Part shown: one piece after another, positions 6,878 to 13,823 of the stretch | Layout: every line of letters starts with the position of its first letter | How positions within the stretch are numbered: position 1 is the first letter of the stretch | From: UBA2160 sp964588665 | GTDB lineage: Bacteria > Chloroflexota > Dehalococcoidia > Lucifugimonadales > UBA1123 | DNA: 15,380 bases | Direction: 5' to 3' | NCBI GenBank assembly: GCA_964588665.1 | Contig: CAZPQQ010000076.1 | Location: 1-15,380, forward strand | Notes under the pieces: model-generated | Databases searched by the model: none | The model's input: the letters and a program-made list of their open reading frames with translations, nothing else | What the model was told of the DNA's origin: nothing | Translations under genes and position numbers: made by a program

Positions 6878-8569
6878 CTAGCCCCAGCCCATCTCTCCCA
6901 TGTCTCCCTCACGGCTCGTCCAATCGGGGTCGATGGCGAAAGTCTCGAACTCCATCTGGCCGTGCGCCTGCCTCACCTTGATCGCTTTCAGCCACTCCTC
7001 GTCATTTTGCTCGGGGTAGTCCACCCGATAGTGGCCCGCACGGCTTTCGGTGCGCTGCAAGGACACGTTGGCGATCATCTCGCCGACCGTCAACAGGCTT
7101 CGAACCTCTAGGGCTTCGACGACGTCGGCTGGCTTGTCGATAGCGACCTTCGACAGCCGCTCTCTGATCGAGCTGATGTTAGCCAGAACCTTGTTCAGGC
7201 TTTCAGGTGAACGTGCCACCAGCATGTTCGACCATGTGCTGTGCTTGAGCTCGGTCTTTAGTCCTGCCGGAGACTCGTCGCCCTGGCTGCCAGCGAAAGT
7301 CTCGATCGCGACGATCTTGTCTTGCGCACCTTCGAAGTCGAATGTTGGCGCCGCGCCCTTGGCGACCTGTGCCGCATGTTTGCCGGCCCTGGCGCCGAAC
7401 ACCTGAGATGCAGTCAGCATGTGGCCGCCGAGCCGGTCGCCGCCGTGCGGTCCCGTGGCCTGTTCGCCGGCCGCGTACAGCCTGGGGATCGTGCTCTGGG
7501 CGTTCTCGTCGATCACCAGACCGCCGTTCGAGCAGTGATGGCAGATGGCAACCTGCAGCGGGCCGTCCTCCCAACGAATGCCTCGGTAGTTGTACCAGTC
7601 TCTGAGTTCGGCGGGAATCGCCTCGGGGTCCGAGAGGTGCATGTTGAGCGCGCCGTGTTCGCTGCCTCGCCCTTCGTTGACCTCGTTGATCATGCCGATG
7701 TCGAGGTAACGCGAGTATTGGTCTCGGGCTGAGAACGGGTTGTGCAAGCCGTGTTCTGCTTGAGCCTGCGCCAGCGTCCCGCCTTGAGGGATGTAGTTCG
7801 CGGCGAACTCTTCCCCAAGTGCGTTGGTCATTCGCTCCCCGCGCTTCCAAGCCCAACTGTGGACGATGTTGGTGGTCGGGTAGACCGTGCCAAGGAATAT
7901 CTGCATGAACTCCATGTTCATCAGGTCGGCGCCCGCGTTGTAGGCCATGGAGTAACCGTCTCCGGTCACGTCGGTCGGGTTCATGTTGAACCGGAAAAGC
8001 TGGCCGTTGCCGCCGGTGCCCAGGATCACGGCCTTTGTCTGGAAGATGTATTGTTCTCCGTCGTCTCCGATGCCAACCGCGCCGACGCACTCGCCGTCGT
8101 TGACGACAAGGTCCGTCACCAGGCACCGTTCGAGCAGCCTAACCGAGCTTTGTCGGATCACTCTGTTGAGAACGTCCATGATGGGCACGCCGTGCTGGCG
8201 GCCGCCCATGCCCTGGCCACCTGGATGCACGATCCCCCAGTCGTCTAGTGCGCGCCTGGAGTCGATGGTGTCTTCGATCAGTATCTGAACGAGCTTGCGA
8301 TCGGCCATGCCCAGACCGACCTGGATCACGTCGTCGAAGACCTTCTCCGCAGTCCAGCCGCGCATGCCGACCCGGCCAAGCCCATGCGACCCCGTCGCCT
8401 CGGATATCGAAATTCCCGTCGCTCCGCCGCCTCTCACGCCGATAGCGCCGAATCGCCCTTTGGTGGCCAAAACCACCGATGCGCCGGCTTTCTCGGCCTC
8501 GGCAGCAGCTCGAGCCGCCGCCCCTCCACCACCCACGACCAACACATCGGTCTGGATAGTCTCCGTCAC
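6878..8569 (-). CDS. FAD-dependent oxidoreductase, fumarate reductase/succinate dehydrogenase flavoprotein type
   Basis: A 563-residue flavoprotein. The FAD-binding Rossmann segment TDVLVVGGGGAAARAAAEAE spans residues 7-26. TGDGYSMAYNAGADLMNMEF lies at 202-221. The family's second FAD/substrate segment is LYAAGEQATGPHGGDRLGG (364-382). The C-terminal ESRAGHYRVDYPEQND resembles the SdhA/FrdA/AprA C-terminal domain. The His that binds FAD covalently in SdhA/FrdA (Ser-His-Thr) is absent: the region reads GRFGAIGVRGGG, so FAD is probably bound non-covalently. No iron-sulfur or membrane-anchor subunit gene is adjacent. GTG 8569 is chosen because GGGAGG lies 6 nt before it; upstream in-frame starts would place that RBS inside the gene. 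It may reduce or dehydrogenate an organic acid. Confidence 0.9.
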   Translation of the reverse strand: MTETIQTDVLVVGGGGAAARAAAEAEKAGASVVLATKGRFGAIGVRGGGATGISISEATGSHGLGRVGMRGWTAEKVFDDVIQVGLGMADRKLVQILIEDTIDSRRALDDWGIVHPGGQGMGGRQHGVPIMDVLNRVIRQSSVRLLERCLVTDLVVNDGECVGAVGIGDDGEQYIFQTKAVILGTGGNGQLFRFNMNPTDVTGDGYSMAYNAGADLMNMEFMQIFLGTVYPTTNIVHSWAWKRGERMTNALGEEFAANYIPQGGTLAQAQAEHGLHNPFSARDQYSRYLDIGMINEVNEGRGSEHGALNMHLSDPEAIPAELRDWYNYRGIRWEDGPLQVAICHHCSNGGLVIDENAQSTIPRLYAAGEQATGPHGGDRLGGHMLTASQVFGARAGKHAAQVAKGAAPTFDFEGAQDKIVAIETFAGSQGDESPAGLKTELKHSTWSNMLVARSPESLNKVLANISSIRERLSKVAIDKPADVVEALEVRSLLTVGEMIANVSLQRTESRAGHYRVDYPEQNDEEWLKAIKVRQAHGQMEFETFAIDPDWTSREGDMGEMGWG

Positions 8570-8575
8570 AGATAA

Positions 8576-8581
8576 CCTCCC
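8576..8581 (-). promoter_or_regulatory. Ribosome-binding site GGGAGG fixing the GTG start of the flavoprotein gene
   Basis: The minus strand reads GGGAGG-TTATCT-GTG, with ideal spacing. Upstream in-frame ATGs at 8638 and 8593 lack comparable sites. Confidence 0.75.
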
Positions 8582-8743
8582 ATGGATCTTCATTGCCCGC
8601 GTGGCTACGAAGCCTCCGCGGGCCGCGTCGTTCACCACATCACCGGCTCGAAGCTCGAACCCGTGGCGGGTGCAAACCTATCACAGAACGCGGGTACTGT
8701 CACCGTACGACAAACACTCGTGGCCAGTCACCGCTGACACGCG

Positions 8744-9220
8744 CTAGAACAGCATCCACCCATGGCTGCCCGCGACCGCGCCCGCGACAGCGACGAGGCT
8801 CAGCGCCAGGAGGAACAGGTGCAGATGGAACACGATGGTGAACGTCTTGGCCGGGTCGTTTTGCGCATGCTTGTCGAACAGCCGATGCAAGAACAGCGGC
8901 TCGAATACGAAAAGCACCAGAGTGAACACTGCCCAGACAATCGTCATGGCGTGCATCCACCAGTACCGTAATTCGGTGTAGCGACTCCACCCGTCGATGT
9001 AGTAGAGCATGTACAGGCCGGAGAGGCCGGCAAGCGCGGTCGTGATCTTCGCCTGCAGCGCGAATCGAGACTCGATCCTCTCGAAAGTCGCGACCTGCTC
9101 GTCCTTCGACGCCATTCGACGGATAGCGGGAAGCACCACGGTGGTTACCATGGCGACGCCGCCGATCCAGAGCACCACCGCCAGCACATGAACGACCCTT
9201 GCGAAAGCGTACTTTTCCAT
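8744..9220 (-). CDS. Four-helix membrane protein with intramembrane histidines (CopD/DUF2269-like)
   Basis: A 158-residue, strongly hydrophobic protein. Helices run at about 8-32, 58-76, 86-110 and 127-150, with short charged loops between. His11 in helix 1 (VVHVLAVVLWIGG), His90 at helix 3 and His132/His134 at helix 4 could bind haem or copper. The opening HVLAVVLWIGGV followed by a conserved Pro (LPAIRR) resembles small CopD- or DUF2269-type membrane proteins. The exact family is uncertain and I give no function. AGGA lies shortly before the ATG. The nitroreductase gene ends only 43 nt upstream, so the two may share a transcript; the flavoprotein follows after 174 nt. Confidence 0.8.
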   Translation of the reverse strand: MEKYAFARVVHVLAVVLWIGGVAMVTTVVLPAIRRMASKDEQVATFERIESRFALQAKITTALAGLSGLYMLYYIDGWSRYTELRYWWMHAMTIVWAVFTLVLFVFEPLFLHRLFDKHAQNDPAKTFTIVFHLHLFLLALSLVAVAGAVAGSHGWMLF

Positions 9221-9263
9221 CGCGTCCTACGTGATCATGGGAACCAGTTGCTCGCTCAAAAGT

Positions 9264-9929
9264 CTAAATGCCGCACCAATTCGTCGTTATCTCGAGCGGC
9301 TCACGTTCGCTCTGGACTTTGTTAGCGGCGAAGTCCCAGTCGGGATAGCCGATGGCCAGATTGATGCTGAGTCGTTTGTCTTCCCCGATTCCCGTGTATT
9401 TTCTCACTACTTCGGGATACATCAGGCCCTGCCCTTGGATGCACGTTCCCAATCCGTGGTGCACCGCGGCCAGCGCGATGGTCTGAGTGAGGGTCCCGAT
9501 GTCGAACTGAGACGCGTCGCGCATCGACTCGTCGATCGAAAGAATGATGGCGGCCGGGGCGTCGAAGAATCGGAAACCCCTCTTCGTCCAGTCGATCTTT
9601 TTCTCGGTATCCTCTCTGGCGATGCCCATTAGTTGGAAGAGCTGAATTCCCAGTGCCACCTGGCGTTTTCGGTAATCGCCAGTTAGTCTGCCGTGCCACA
9701 CCAAATCCGGATGCGGAGCGACACCCGCCTCGAACTGTTCGACGCTGGCCTTCTTGATCTTCTCGATCACGTCACCGGCGACTACAGTGCATTCCCAGGG
9801 CTGTGAGTTCAGCGCGGACGGCGCCCGGCTAGCGACTGAAATGATATCTTTCAGCACGTCCTTCGAGACAGGATCGGGCTTGAAGCCTCGAATGCTTTTT
9901 CGTGTTCGAATGGCTTCGATGACATTCAT
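9264..9929 (-). CDS. FMN-dependent nitroreductase family protein
   Basis: A 221-residue protein of normal family length that would use FMN and NAD(P)H to reduce nitro groups, quinones or related acceptors. The N-terminal EAIRTRKSIRGFKPDPV (residues 5-21) is the family's FMN-phosphate-binding start. SALNSQPWE (38-46) is the conserved NSQPW-type flavin contact. HHGLGTCIQGQGLM resembles the GLG(S/T)C segment, and the protein ends with the SINLAIGYPD strand and a short tail. The frame is open to 10028, but AAGGAG lies 7 nt before ATG 9929 and homology starts there. It leads the minus-strand gene group. It is unrelated in fold to the Ddn-type protein encoded divergently at 10318. The physiological substrate is unknown. 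Confidence 0.9.
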   Translation of the reverse strand: MNVIEAIRTRKSIRGFKPDPVSKDVLKDIISVASRAPSALNSQPWECTVVAGDVIEKIKKASVEQFEAGVAPHPDLVWHGRLTGDYRKRQVALGIQLFQLMGIAREDTEKKIDWTKRGFRFFDAPAAIILSIDESMRDASQFDIGTLTQTIALAAVHHGLGTCIQGQGLMYPEVVRKYTGIGEDKRLSINLAIGYPDWDFAANKVQSEREPLEITTNWCGI

Positions 9930-10317
9930 ACAGGATCTCCTTAAGGTTCTTACGGATTGATTCCATGTTGTGGGCAGCGCATCGTACGAGACCTGGTGGC
10001 GCGACGGATGAACTGGATTCGAGATCACGTCGAGCTCGGTGATCTGGCGGCGCCCGGTCCGGTTCCGATCGCCTGCCCGTGACGGCCTACGGCTGGCATT
10101 CTAGCACGAAGGCAACGCGAATCCCACGCGACCTTTGAAGGTGGACCCGAACGGCGCGTTCCCGTCGCATCGGCTAGCCTTGTACGTCGTGCTGAACTAT
10201 ACTGCTTCCTGGAGCAGGCGCGGACGGCGAAGACACCCCTTCTGACGGGTCTCCGACGTGTACGCGAAGCCGAAAAATATGTGAACGGATGAATCGAAGC
10301 GAGACGACGAGGCGACT
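9930..10317. other. Divergent intergenic region, 388 bp
   Basis: This gap separates the divergent nitroreductase (-) and Ddn-family (+) genes, so it should hold both promoters. A TATACT (10198-10203) resembles a -10 box, but the nearest -35-like TTGTAC (10180-10185) is only 12 nt away, too close to form a standard promoter. I see no clear operator, RNA gene or repeat. Confidence 0.4.
9937..9942 (-). promoter_or_regulatory. Ribosome-binding site AAGGAG fixing the nitroreductase start
   Basis: The minus strand reads AAGGAG, 7 nt, then ATG at 9929. It rules out the longer in-frame start at 10028. Confidence 0.75.
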
Positions 10318-10749
10318 ATGAGCGAGTATATTGCGAGCCCGACCGGATGGGTGGCTGAACAAGTCGCACTGTATGAGGGAAGCGGCGGGGCCGAGGGCAC
10401 GACACTGAGAGGTCTGCCGGTCATAATCGTGACCAACACGGGTCGGAAGACCGGCGCCATCCGCAAGACGCCGCTGATGAAAGTCACGGACGGGACCAGC
10501 TACGTCCTGATCGCGTCCCGGGGCGGAGCGCCGACGCATCCCGTCTGGTACTACAACCTGAAGGCGGATCCAAGTGTCGAAATTCGTGACGGCGTCGAAG
10601 TATATCCGATGCGCGTCCGGGAAGTGGTGGATTCGACGGAAAGGTCACGCCTGTGGGACCTCGCCGTTGAAGCATACCCTCCGTACCAGGACTATCAAGA
10701 AAAAACCGACCGGACAATCCCTGTGTTCATAGCGGAATTGACCGGATAG
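10318..10749 (+). CDS. Deazaflavin (F420)-dependent nitroreductase/quinone reductase family protein (Ddn-like)
   Basis: A 143-residue split-barrel protein of the Ddn family (PF04075), known in mycobacteria for F420H2-dependent reduction of quinones and nitroimidazoles. The two hallmark segments are present: TNTGRKTGAIRKTPLM (residues 39-54) and ASRGGAPTHPVWYYNLKADP (66-85). The length matches the family. GAGG (10309-10312) lies 5 nt before the ATG. Its presence suggests, without proving, that the host makes coenzyme F420, as actinobacteria and some Chloroflexota do. It is divergent from the FMN nitroreductase. A hairpin 21 nt after the stop suggests it is transcribed alone. Confidence 0.93.
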   Translation: MSEYIASPTGWVAEQVALYEGSGGAEGTTLRGLPVIIVTNTGRKTGAIRKTPLMKVTDGTSYVLIASRGGAPTHPVWYYNLKADPSVEIRDGVEVYPMRVREVVDSTERSRLWDLAVEAYPPYQDYQEKTDRTIPVFIAELTG

Positions 10750-10770
10750 GCCCAGCGGTCTGAGGTTGGA

Positions 10771-10790
10771 CGCTCGCCGCCTGGCGACCG
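10771..10790 (+). terminator. Hairpin after the Ddn-family gene
   Basis: CGCTCGCC and GGCGACCG pair over 8 positions with one C-C mismatch around a GCCT loop, starting 21 nt after the stop. It is weaker than those at 5284, 6817 and 13480 but at the same distance from a stop codon, and it again has no U-run. Confidence 0.35.
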
Positions 10791-11011
10791 GGCGATCGGC
10801 TCCGACGGCATCTGAGATCGCTTCGGTGAGGGCAGCGTCGACGTGCACGAACGACGGCCGTCGAATTCATATCCAGACCGGTTGAGCGATCACGCACCCG
10901 CGGACGAGACTTAATCGAAACACCGGCAGATTTGGCCCGACGAGGTCGTGTTGCGTCTTCATGGACGCTCGGGTGTCGCCCAAGGGAATCGCGACGCGGC
11001 CGGTCGAAAGC

Positions 11012-11016
11012 AGGAG
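11012..11016 (+). promoter_or_regulatory. Ribosome-binding site AGGAG of the methyltransferase gene
   Basis: AGGAG lies 5 nt before ATG 11022. The frame is open back to 10932, but that stretch is Arg-rich low-quality sequence and would swallow this site. Confidence 0.7.
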
Positions 11017-11021
11017 AATGC

Positions 11022-11843
11022 ATGCCCGAAACGGACTGGGGAAGCTTGTGGCGTGAGCTAGTCGAACGATTCTCCGCCGAGCCTGCTCAAGGGGAGGGCG
11101 AGCTTGTTGCTCGATGGAGCAAGCGAGTCAGGAGCGCTGGGTTCACCGATGAGCAACGCCGGAGAGACCGCGACGATCCGCTCATGCGGTTCGTGCTGGG
11201 CAAGATCCAACCTACCGACACCGTCCTGGACGTCGGCGCCGGCATCGGCCGATGGTCTATCCCGATGGCCATGAAAGCCCGAAGCGTCACCGCCATCGAC
11301 GCATTGCCCGGGATGCTCGACATCCTGCACGAGAACGCACGCGACGAGGGCGTCGACAACATCGCGACGGTGTTGGGTGACTGGTCCGGCGTTGAGCCAG
11401 AGATCCACGACCACGTTCTCGCGTCTCACTCCGCGTACACGAGTCCCGACATCGTCGGCTATGCTCGTTGGATCGCCGGCAGATCGCGGAAGGCTTGCTA
11501 CATGGCCCTGCGCGTGCCCCAGAATGACGGCATCATCGGCGAGCTGTCCGATCGCATTCATGGATGCTGGCACGACAGCCCGAACTTCGTCGTGGGCTAC
11601 AATGCACTCCTCCAGGCGGGGATAAACGGCAACGTCGTGATGGACGAATCGGTGAAGCACTGGCGCGACGCCAACCTTGAAGACGCGCTCGCCAGGGCAA
11701 AGCGGCATCTGCGACTGCACGGCGACGACCACGACGCAGACATTGCGGACACCCTCGAGCGCAGGCTGGAGCCTCACGACGGCGGATTCCGCTGGCCCGA
11801 CGGCATGCGCTCGGCGCTCATCTGGTGGCGACCGCGTCCCTGA
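11022..11843 (+). CDS. Class I SAM-dependent methyltransferase
   Basis: A 273-residue protein with the class I methyltransferase core. Motif I is VLDVGAGIGRWSIPMA (residues 68-83), the ribose-binding acid is D93 in AIDALPGMLD, and GDW (119-121) begins the motif II region. An N-terminal helical segment of about 60 residues (DWGSLWRELVERF, RWSKRVRSAGF) precedes the core and probably shapes the substrate site. The C-terminal half has several Trp and Asp residues and no second domain I recognise. The gene is 71 nt upstream of a DUF1330 gene, so they may be co-transcribed. The gap carries a short direct repeat (TGACCGCT at 11841-11848 and 11855-11862) with stop codons in several frames. The methyl acceptor cannot be predicted. 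Confidence 0.87.
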   Translation: MPETDWGSLWRELVERFSAEPAQGEGELVARWSKRVRSAGFTDEQRRRDRDDPLMRFVLGKIQPTDTVLDVGAGIGRWSIPMAMKARSVTAIDALPGMLDILHENARDEGVDNIATVLGDWSGVEPEIHDHVLASHSAYTSPDIVGYARWIAGRSRKACYMALRVPQNDGIIGELSDRIHGCWHDSPNFVVGYNALLQAGINGNVVMDESVKHWRDANLEDALARAKRHLRLHGDDHDADIADTLERRLEPHDGGFRWPDGMRSALIWWRPRP

Positions 11844-11914
11844 CCGCTGAGCGCTGACCGCTAAGGGCTCGACAAACGGCAACCAACAATCGGCAATCGA
11901 CTAGGAGAACGAGA

Positions 11915-12208
11915 ATGTCAGTCTATTCCATCGCCAGCATCACCGTTAACGATTGGGATGCTTACGGCGAGTACATGAAGCAGGCGGCCCCGATCATCGA
12001 GTCGTACGGCGGGAAATACCTTGTCCGGGGCGGCGAGATTCTTGCAGACAACACCACATGGCATCCCAAAAGGGTAGTCATCCTGGAGTTCCCGACGATT
12101 GAGCAGATGAACGCATTCCGCGATTCTGACGAATACAAGCCGGTGGCGGAGATCAGGCACAAAGCAGCCGAATCGGAAGGTTTCACAGTGGTCGGATACG
12201 ACGGCTAG
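11915..12208 (+). CDS. DUF1330 family small protein
   Basis: A 97-residue protein matching the DUF1330 pattern: an opening strand (VYSIASITVNDWDAYGEY), the SYGGKYLVRGG core, HPKRVVILEFPTIEQMNAF, then SDEYKPVAEIR and a final hydrophobic strand. DUF1330 proteins form dimeric alpha-beta barrels of the ferredoxin-like type; no general enzymatic role is established. AGGAG (11903-11907) lies 7 nt before the ATG. It follows the methyltransferase by 71 nt without an obvious terminator and is followed 32 nt downstream by a palindromic repeat that may end the transcript. Confidence 0.9.
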   Translation: MSVYSIASITVNDWDAYGEYMKQAAPIIESYGGKYLVRGGEILADNTTWHPKRVVILEFPTIEQMNAFRDSDEYKPVAEIRHKAAESEGFTVVGYDG

Positions 12209-12239
12209 GCCGCCGAAGTCAGCCGGAATGCCACTTTAA

Positions 12240-12267
12240 CCGTTCGCCCTGAGCCTGTCGAAGGGCC
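12240..12267 (+). repeat. Dispersed palindromic repeat, canonical 28-nt unit
   Basis: The unit has the core CCCTGAGCCTGTCGAAGGGC with CCGTTCG on its left. Exactly the same 28 bases occur at 13651-13678. GCCC and GGGC at its ends could pair. It begins 32 nt after the DUF1330 stop. Confidence 0.8.
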
Positions 12268-12362
12268 CCGACGCGCCAAAATCGCCATGTGACGGGCGCA
12301 GCCCAGTGTCTCGACTCTCAAGCTCGTTGCATATATCGTGTAGCGAACACCAATGGGCTGGT

Positions 12363-12445
12363 GGTTCGACAGGCTCACCACGAACGGGAAAACCCTACCG
12401 CCCCATCGTCAAGCTCAGGGCTGGCTCTGTGCCTGTCGAAGGGCC
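12363..12445. repeat. Two further repeat units in opposite orientations
   Basis: GGTTCGACAGGCTCACCACG (12363-12382, then AACGGG) is the inverted 'GTGAGCCTGTCGAACC' variant, also seen at 5435-5453. The second unit, 12407-12445, has AAGCTCAGGG, then a 9-nt insert-like CTGGCTCTG, then TGCCTGTCGAAGGGCC. Together with the unit at 12240, most of the 298-bp gap 12209-12506 is repeat-derived. The only other element I see is the RBS of the next gene. Confidence 0.7.
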
Positions 12446-12506
12446 ATCGGATTACCACACGAACTTCGGGGATGCGACGATAGATGTTCAATAAAAGAGG
12501 GAACAC

Positions 12507-13451
12507 ATGGGACTGAAAGACCGGACGCCAACGACCGTAGACGAGTACCTCGATTACAAGAAACGCTTCAACAACTGGGGCCGGTGGGGCAAGGACGACC
12601 AGTTCGGCACGCTGAACCACATATCCGCCGAAACCGTCAAACAAGCCGCAAGCCTAATCAAAACCGGTCAGACAGTCTCGTTGGCAAACCCGATCGCCAC
12701 CGAAACCGTGATTCCGGACAAGCATCGGAACGGGCGTCCGGCCGACCATCGGATGTCGGTCAGCGCCACCGGCTCTGGCGACTACATCGGCGTCTCCTAC
12801 CACGGCTTCGTCAACACGCACATCGACGCCCTGTGCCACTTCTTCACCACCAACGTGAACGACGGAGGCCGCCTGTACAACGACCGGGACCCGGCCCTCG
12901 TGACCGACAACGGGGCGCTGACCAACTCCGTGGACAACTGGCGGGACGGCATCGTCACCCGAGGCGTGCTCTACGACATCCCGAAGCTGCGCGGCGGAGA
13001 CTACGTGGAGCATGATAGCCCGGTCGAAGGCTGGGACCTCGAGGACTGGGCGAAGCAGAAAGGCATCACCCCCATGGACGGCGACGCCGTCCTCGTGCGC
13101 TCCGGCATGTCAGACTTCTGGACGGCGCACCCGGACCTCGAGCTGACGTTCCCCCCGAACACCCCCGGCAACGCCCCGTCCATCGTCGAGTACCTGTACG
13201 ACACCAACGCCTCGCTGCTTGGCTGGGACCTGCAGGAAGCCGGACACCGCGACCACGACTACCCGGCCCGAATCGCCGTCCACGAAGTCGTCATCCCTCA
13301 CATGGGCATGCCCTTGCTGGACAACGCGAACTTCGACCGCGTGGCCGCCATCTGCAACGAGCTCGGCCGCTACGAGTTCTACCTGACCATCGCACCGCTG
13401 GTCGTCATGGGCGGCACCGGCTCACCAGCCAACCCCATCGCTACGTTCTAG
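12507..13451 (+). CDS. Cyclase family protein (putative metal-dependent hydrolase, kynurenine formamidase superfamily)
   Basis: A 314-residue member of the cyclase/formamidase family (PF04199). The metal-binding segment is HGFVNTHIDALCHFF, with candidate ligands His99, His105, Asp107 and His111. It departs from the textbook HxGTHxDxxxH: Asn103 replaces Gly and Phe101 stands where the first His would be; HGxxxTHIDAL is a form I associate with a large uncharacterised subfamily. Later segments include GDAVLVRSGMSDFW and HEVVIPHMGMPLLDN, the latter with two more His residues. Members hydrolyse amide or cyclic acyl substrates; this one's substrate is unknown. GAGG (12497-12500) lies 6 nt before the ATG. 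A 14-bp hairpin 28 nt after the stop suggests transcription ends there. Confidence 0.9.
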   Translation: MGLKDRTPTTVDEYLDYKKRFNNWGRWGKDDQFGTLNHISAETVKQAASLIKTGQTVSLANPIATETVIPDKHRNGRPADHRMSVSATGSGDYIGVSYHGFVNTHIDALCHFFTTNVNDGGRLYNDRDPALVTDNGALTNSVDNWRDGIVTRGVLYDIPKLRGGDYVEHDSPVEGWDLEDWAKQKGITPMDGDAVLVRSGMSDFWTAHPDLELTFPPNTPGNAPSIVEYLYDTNASLLGWDLQEAGHRDHDYPARIAVHEVVIPHMGMPLLDNANFDRVAAICNELGRYEFYLTIAPLVVMGGTGSPANPIATF

Positions 13452-13479
13452 GCATTCGCCGAGTCATCCACGAACAGGA

Positions 13480-13514
13480 ATCACCGCTCGCAGAGCCAGT
13501 CTGCGAGTGGTGAT
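13480..13514 (+). terminator. 14-bp hairpin after the cyclase-family gene
   Basis: ATCACCGCTCGCAG (13480-13493) pairs with CTGCGAGTGGTGAT (13501-13514) over all 14 positions, one of them G-U, with a 7-nt loop. It begins 28 nt after the stop. No T-run follows. Confidence 0.6.
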
Positions 13515-13568
13515 GTCCAACACTGGATCGACACTTTGTGCCGGACGGGCATCATCGTGTCATACCAG

Positions 13569-13789
13569 TTCCGTTCATCCTGAGTCCCGACGCATCGGGA
13601 TCCCGGCATTGTCGGGACCCGTCGAAGGGCCACGCACCTCCACCCTCATTCCGTTCGCCCTGAGCCTGTCGAAGGGCCGCCGCAAGCACACACTGGCAAA
13701 AAGCGGTCGTTCTCAAGGAGCGTGTGCCCGAATGGCGCCGTTCGCCCCGTCGGTTGACTCAGGGCAGGCTCTGAGCCCGTCGAAGGGCC
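13569..13789. repeat. Cluster of three repeat units, two carrying different internal inserts
   Basis: The middle unit (13651-13678) is identical to the one at 12240. The left unit (13570-13631) starts CCGTTCATCCTGAG and ends CCCGTCGAAGGGCC, but has about 30 extra bases between, flanked by TCCCGA and TCGGGA. The right unit starts CCGTTCGCCC (13738-13747) and resumes at CTGAGCCCGTCGAAGGGCC (13771-13789) after 23 extra bases. Repeat ends are therefore kept while the centre varies. Confidence 0.7.
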
Positions 13790-13823
13790 GCCCCGACACC
13801 ATATTGCGAGACGGCCCGCCGCC

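Larger units (their letters stand above)
13452..13823. other. 372-bp convergent intergenic region, mostly hairpin and repeats
   Basis: This gap separates the convergent cyclase-family and SDR genes. It holds the hairpin at 13480-13514 and three repeat units at 13569-13631, 13651-13678 and 13738-13789. Open frames across it (for example 13507-13827) translate the repeats into peptides such as ALSLSKG and are not credible genes. Confidence 0.7.

Noticed and set aside
10180..10203. TTGTAC/TATACT promoter before the Ddn-family gene
   Set aside because: The two boxes are only 12 nt apart, too short for a sigma-70 type promoter.
10852..10863. Perfect 12-bp palindrome CGACGGCCGTCG between the Ddn-family and methyltransferase genes
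   Set aside because: Short GC palindromes are common at this base composition, and it is not positioned near a start codon or repeated.
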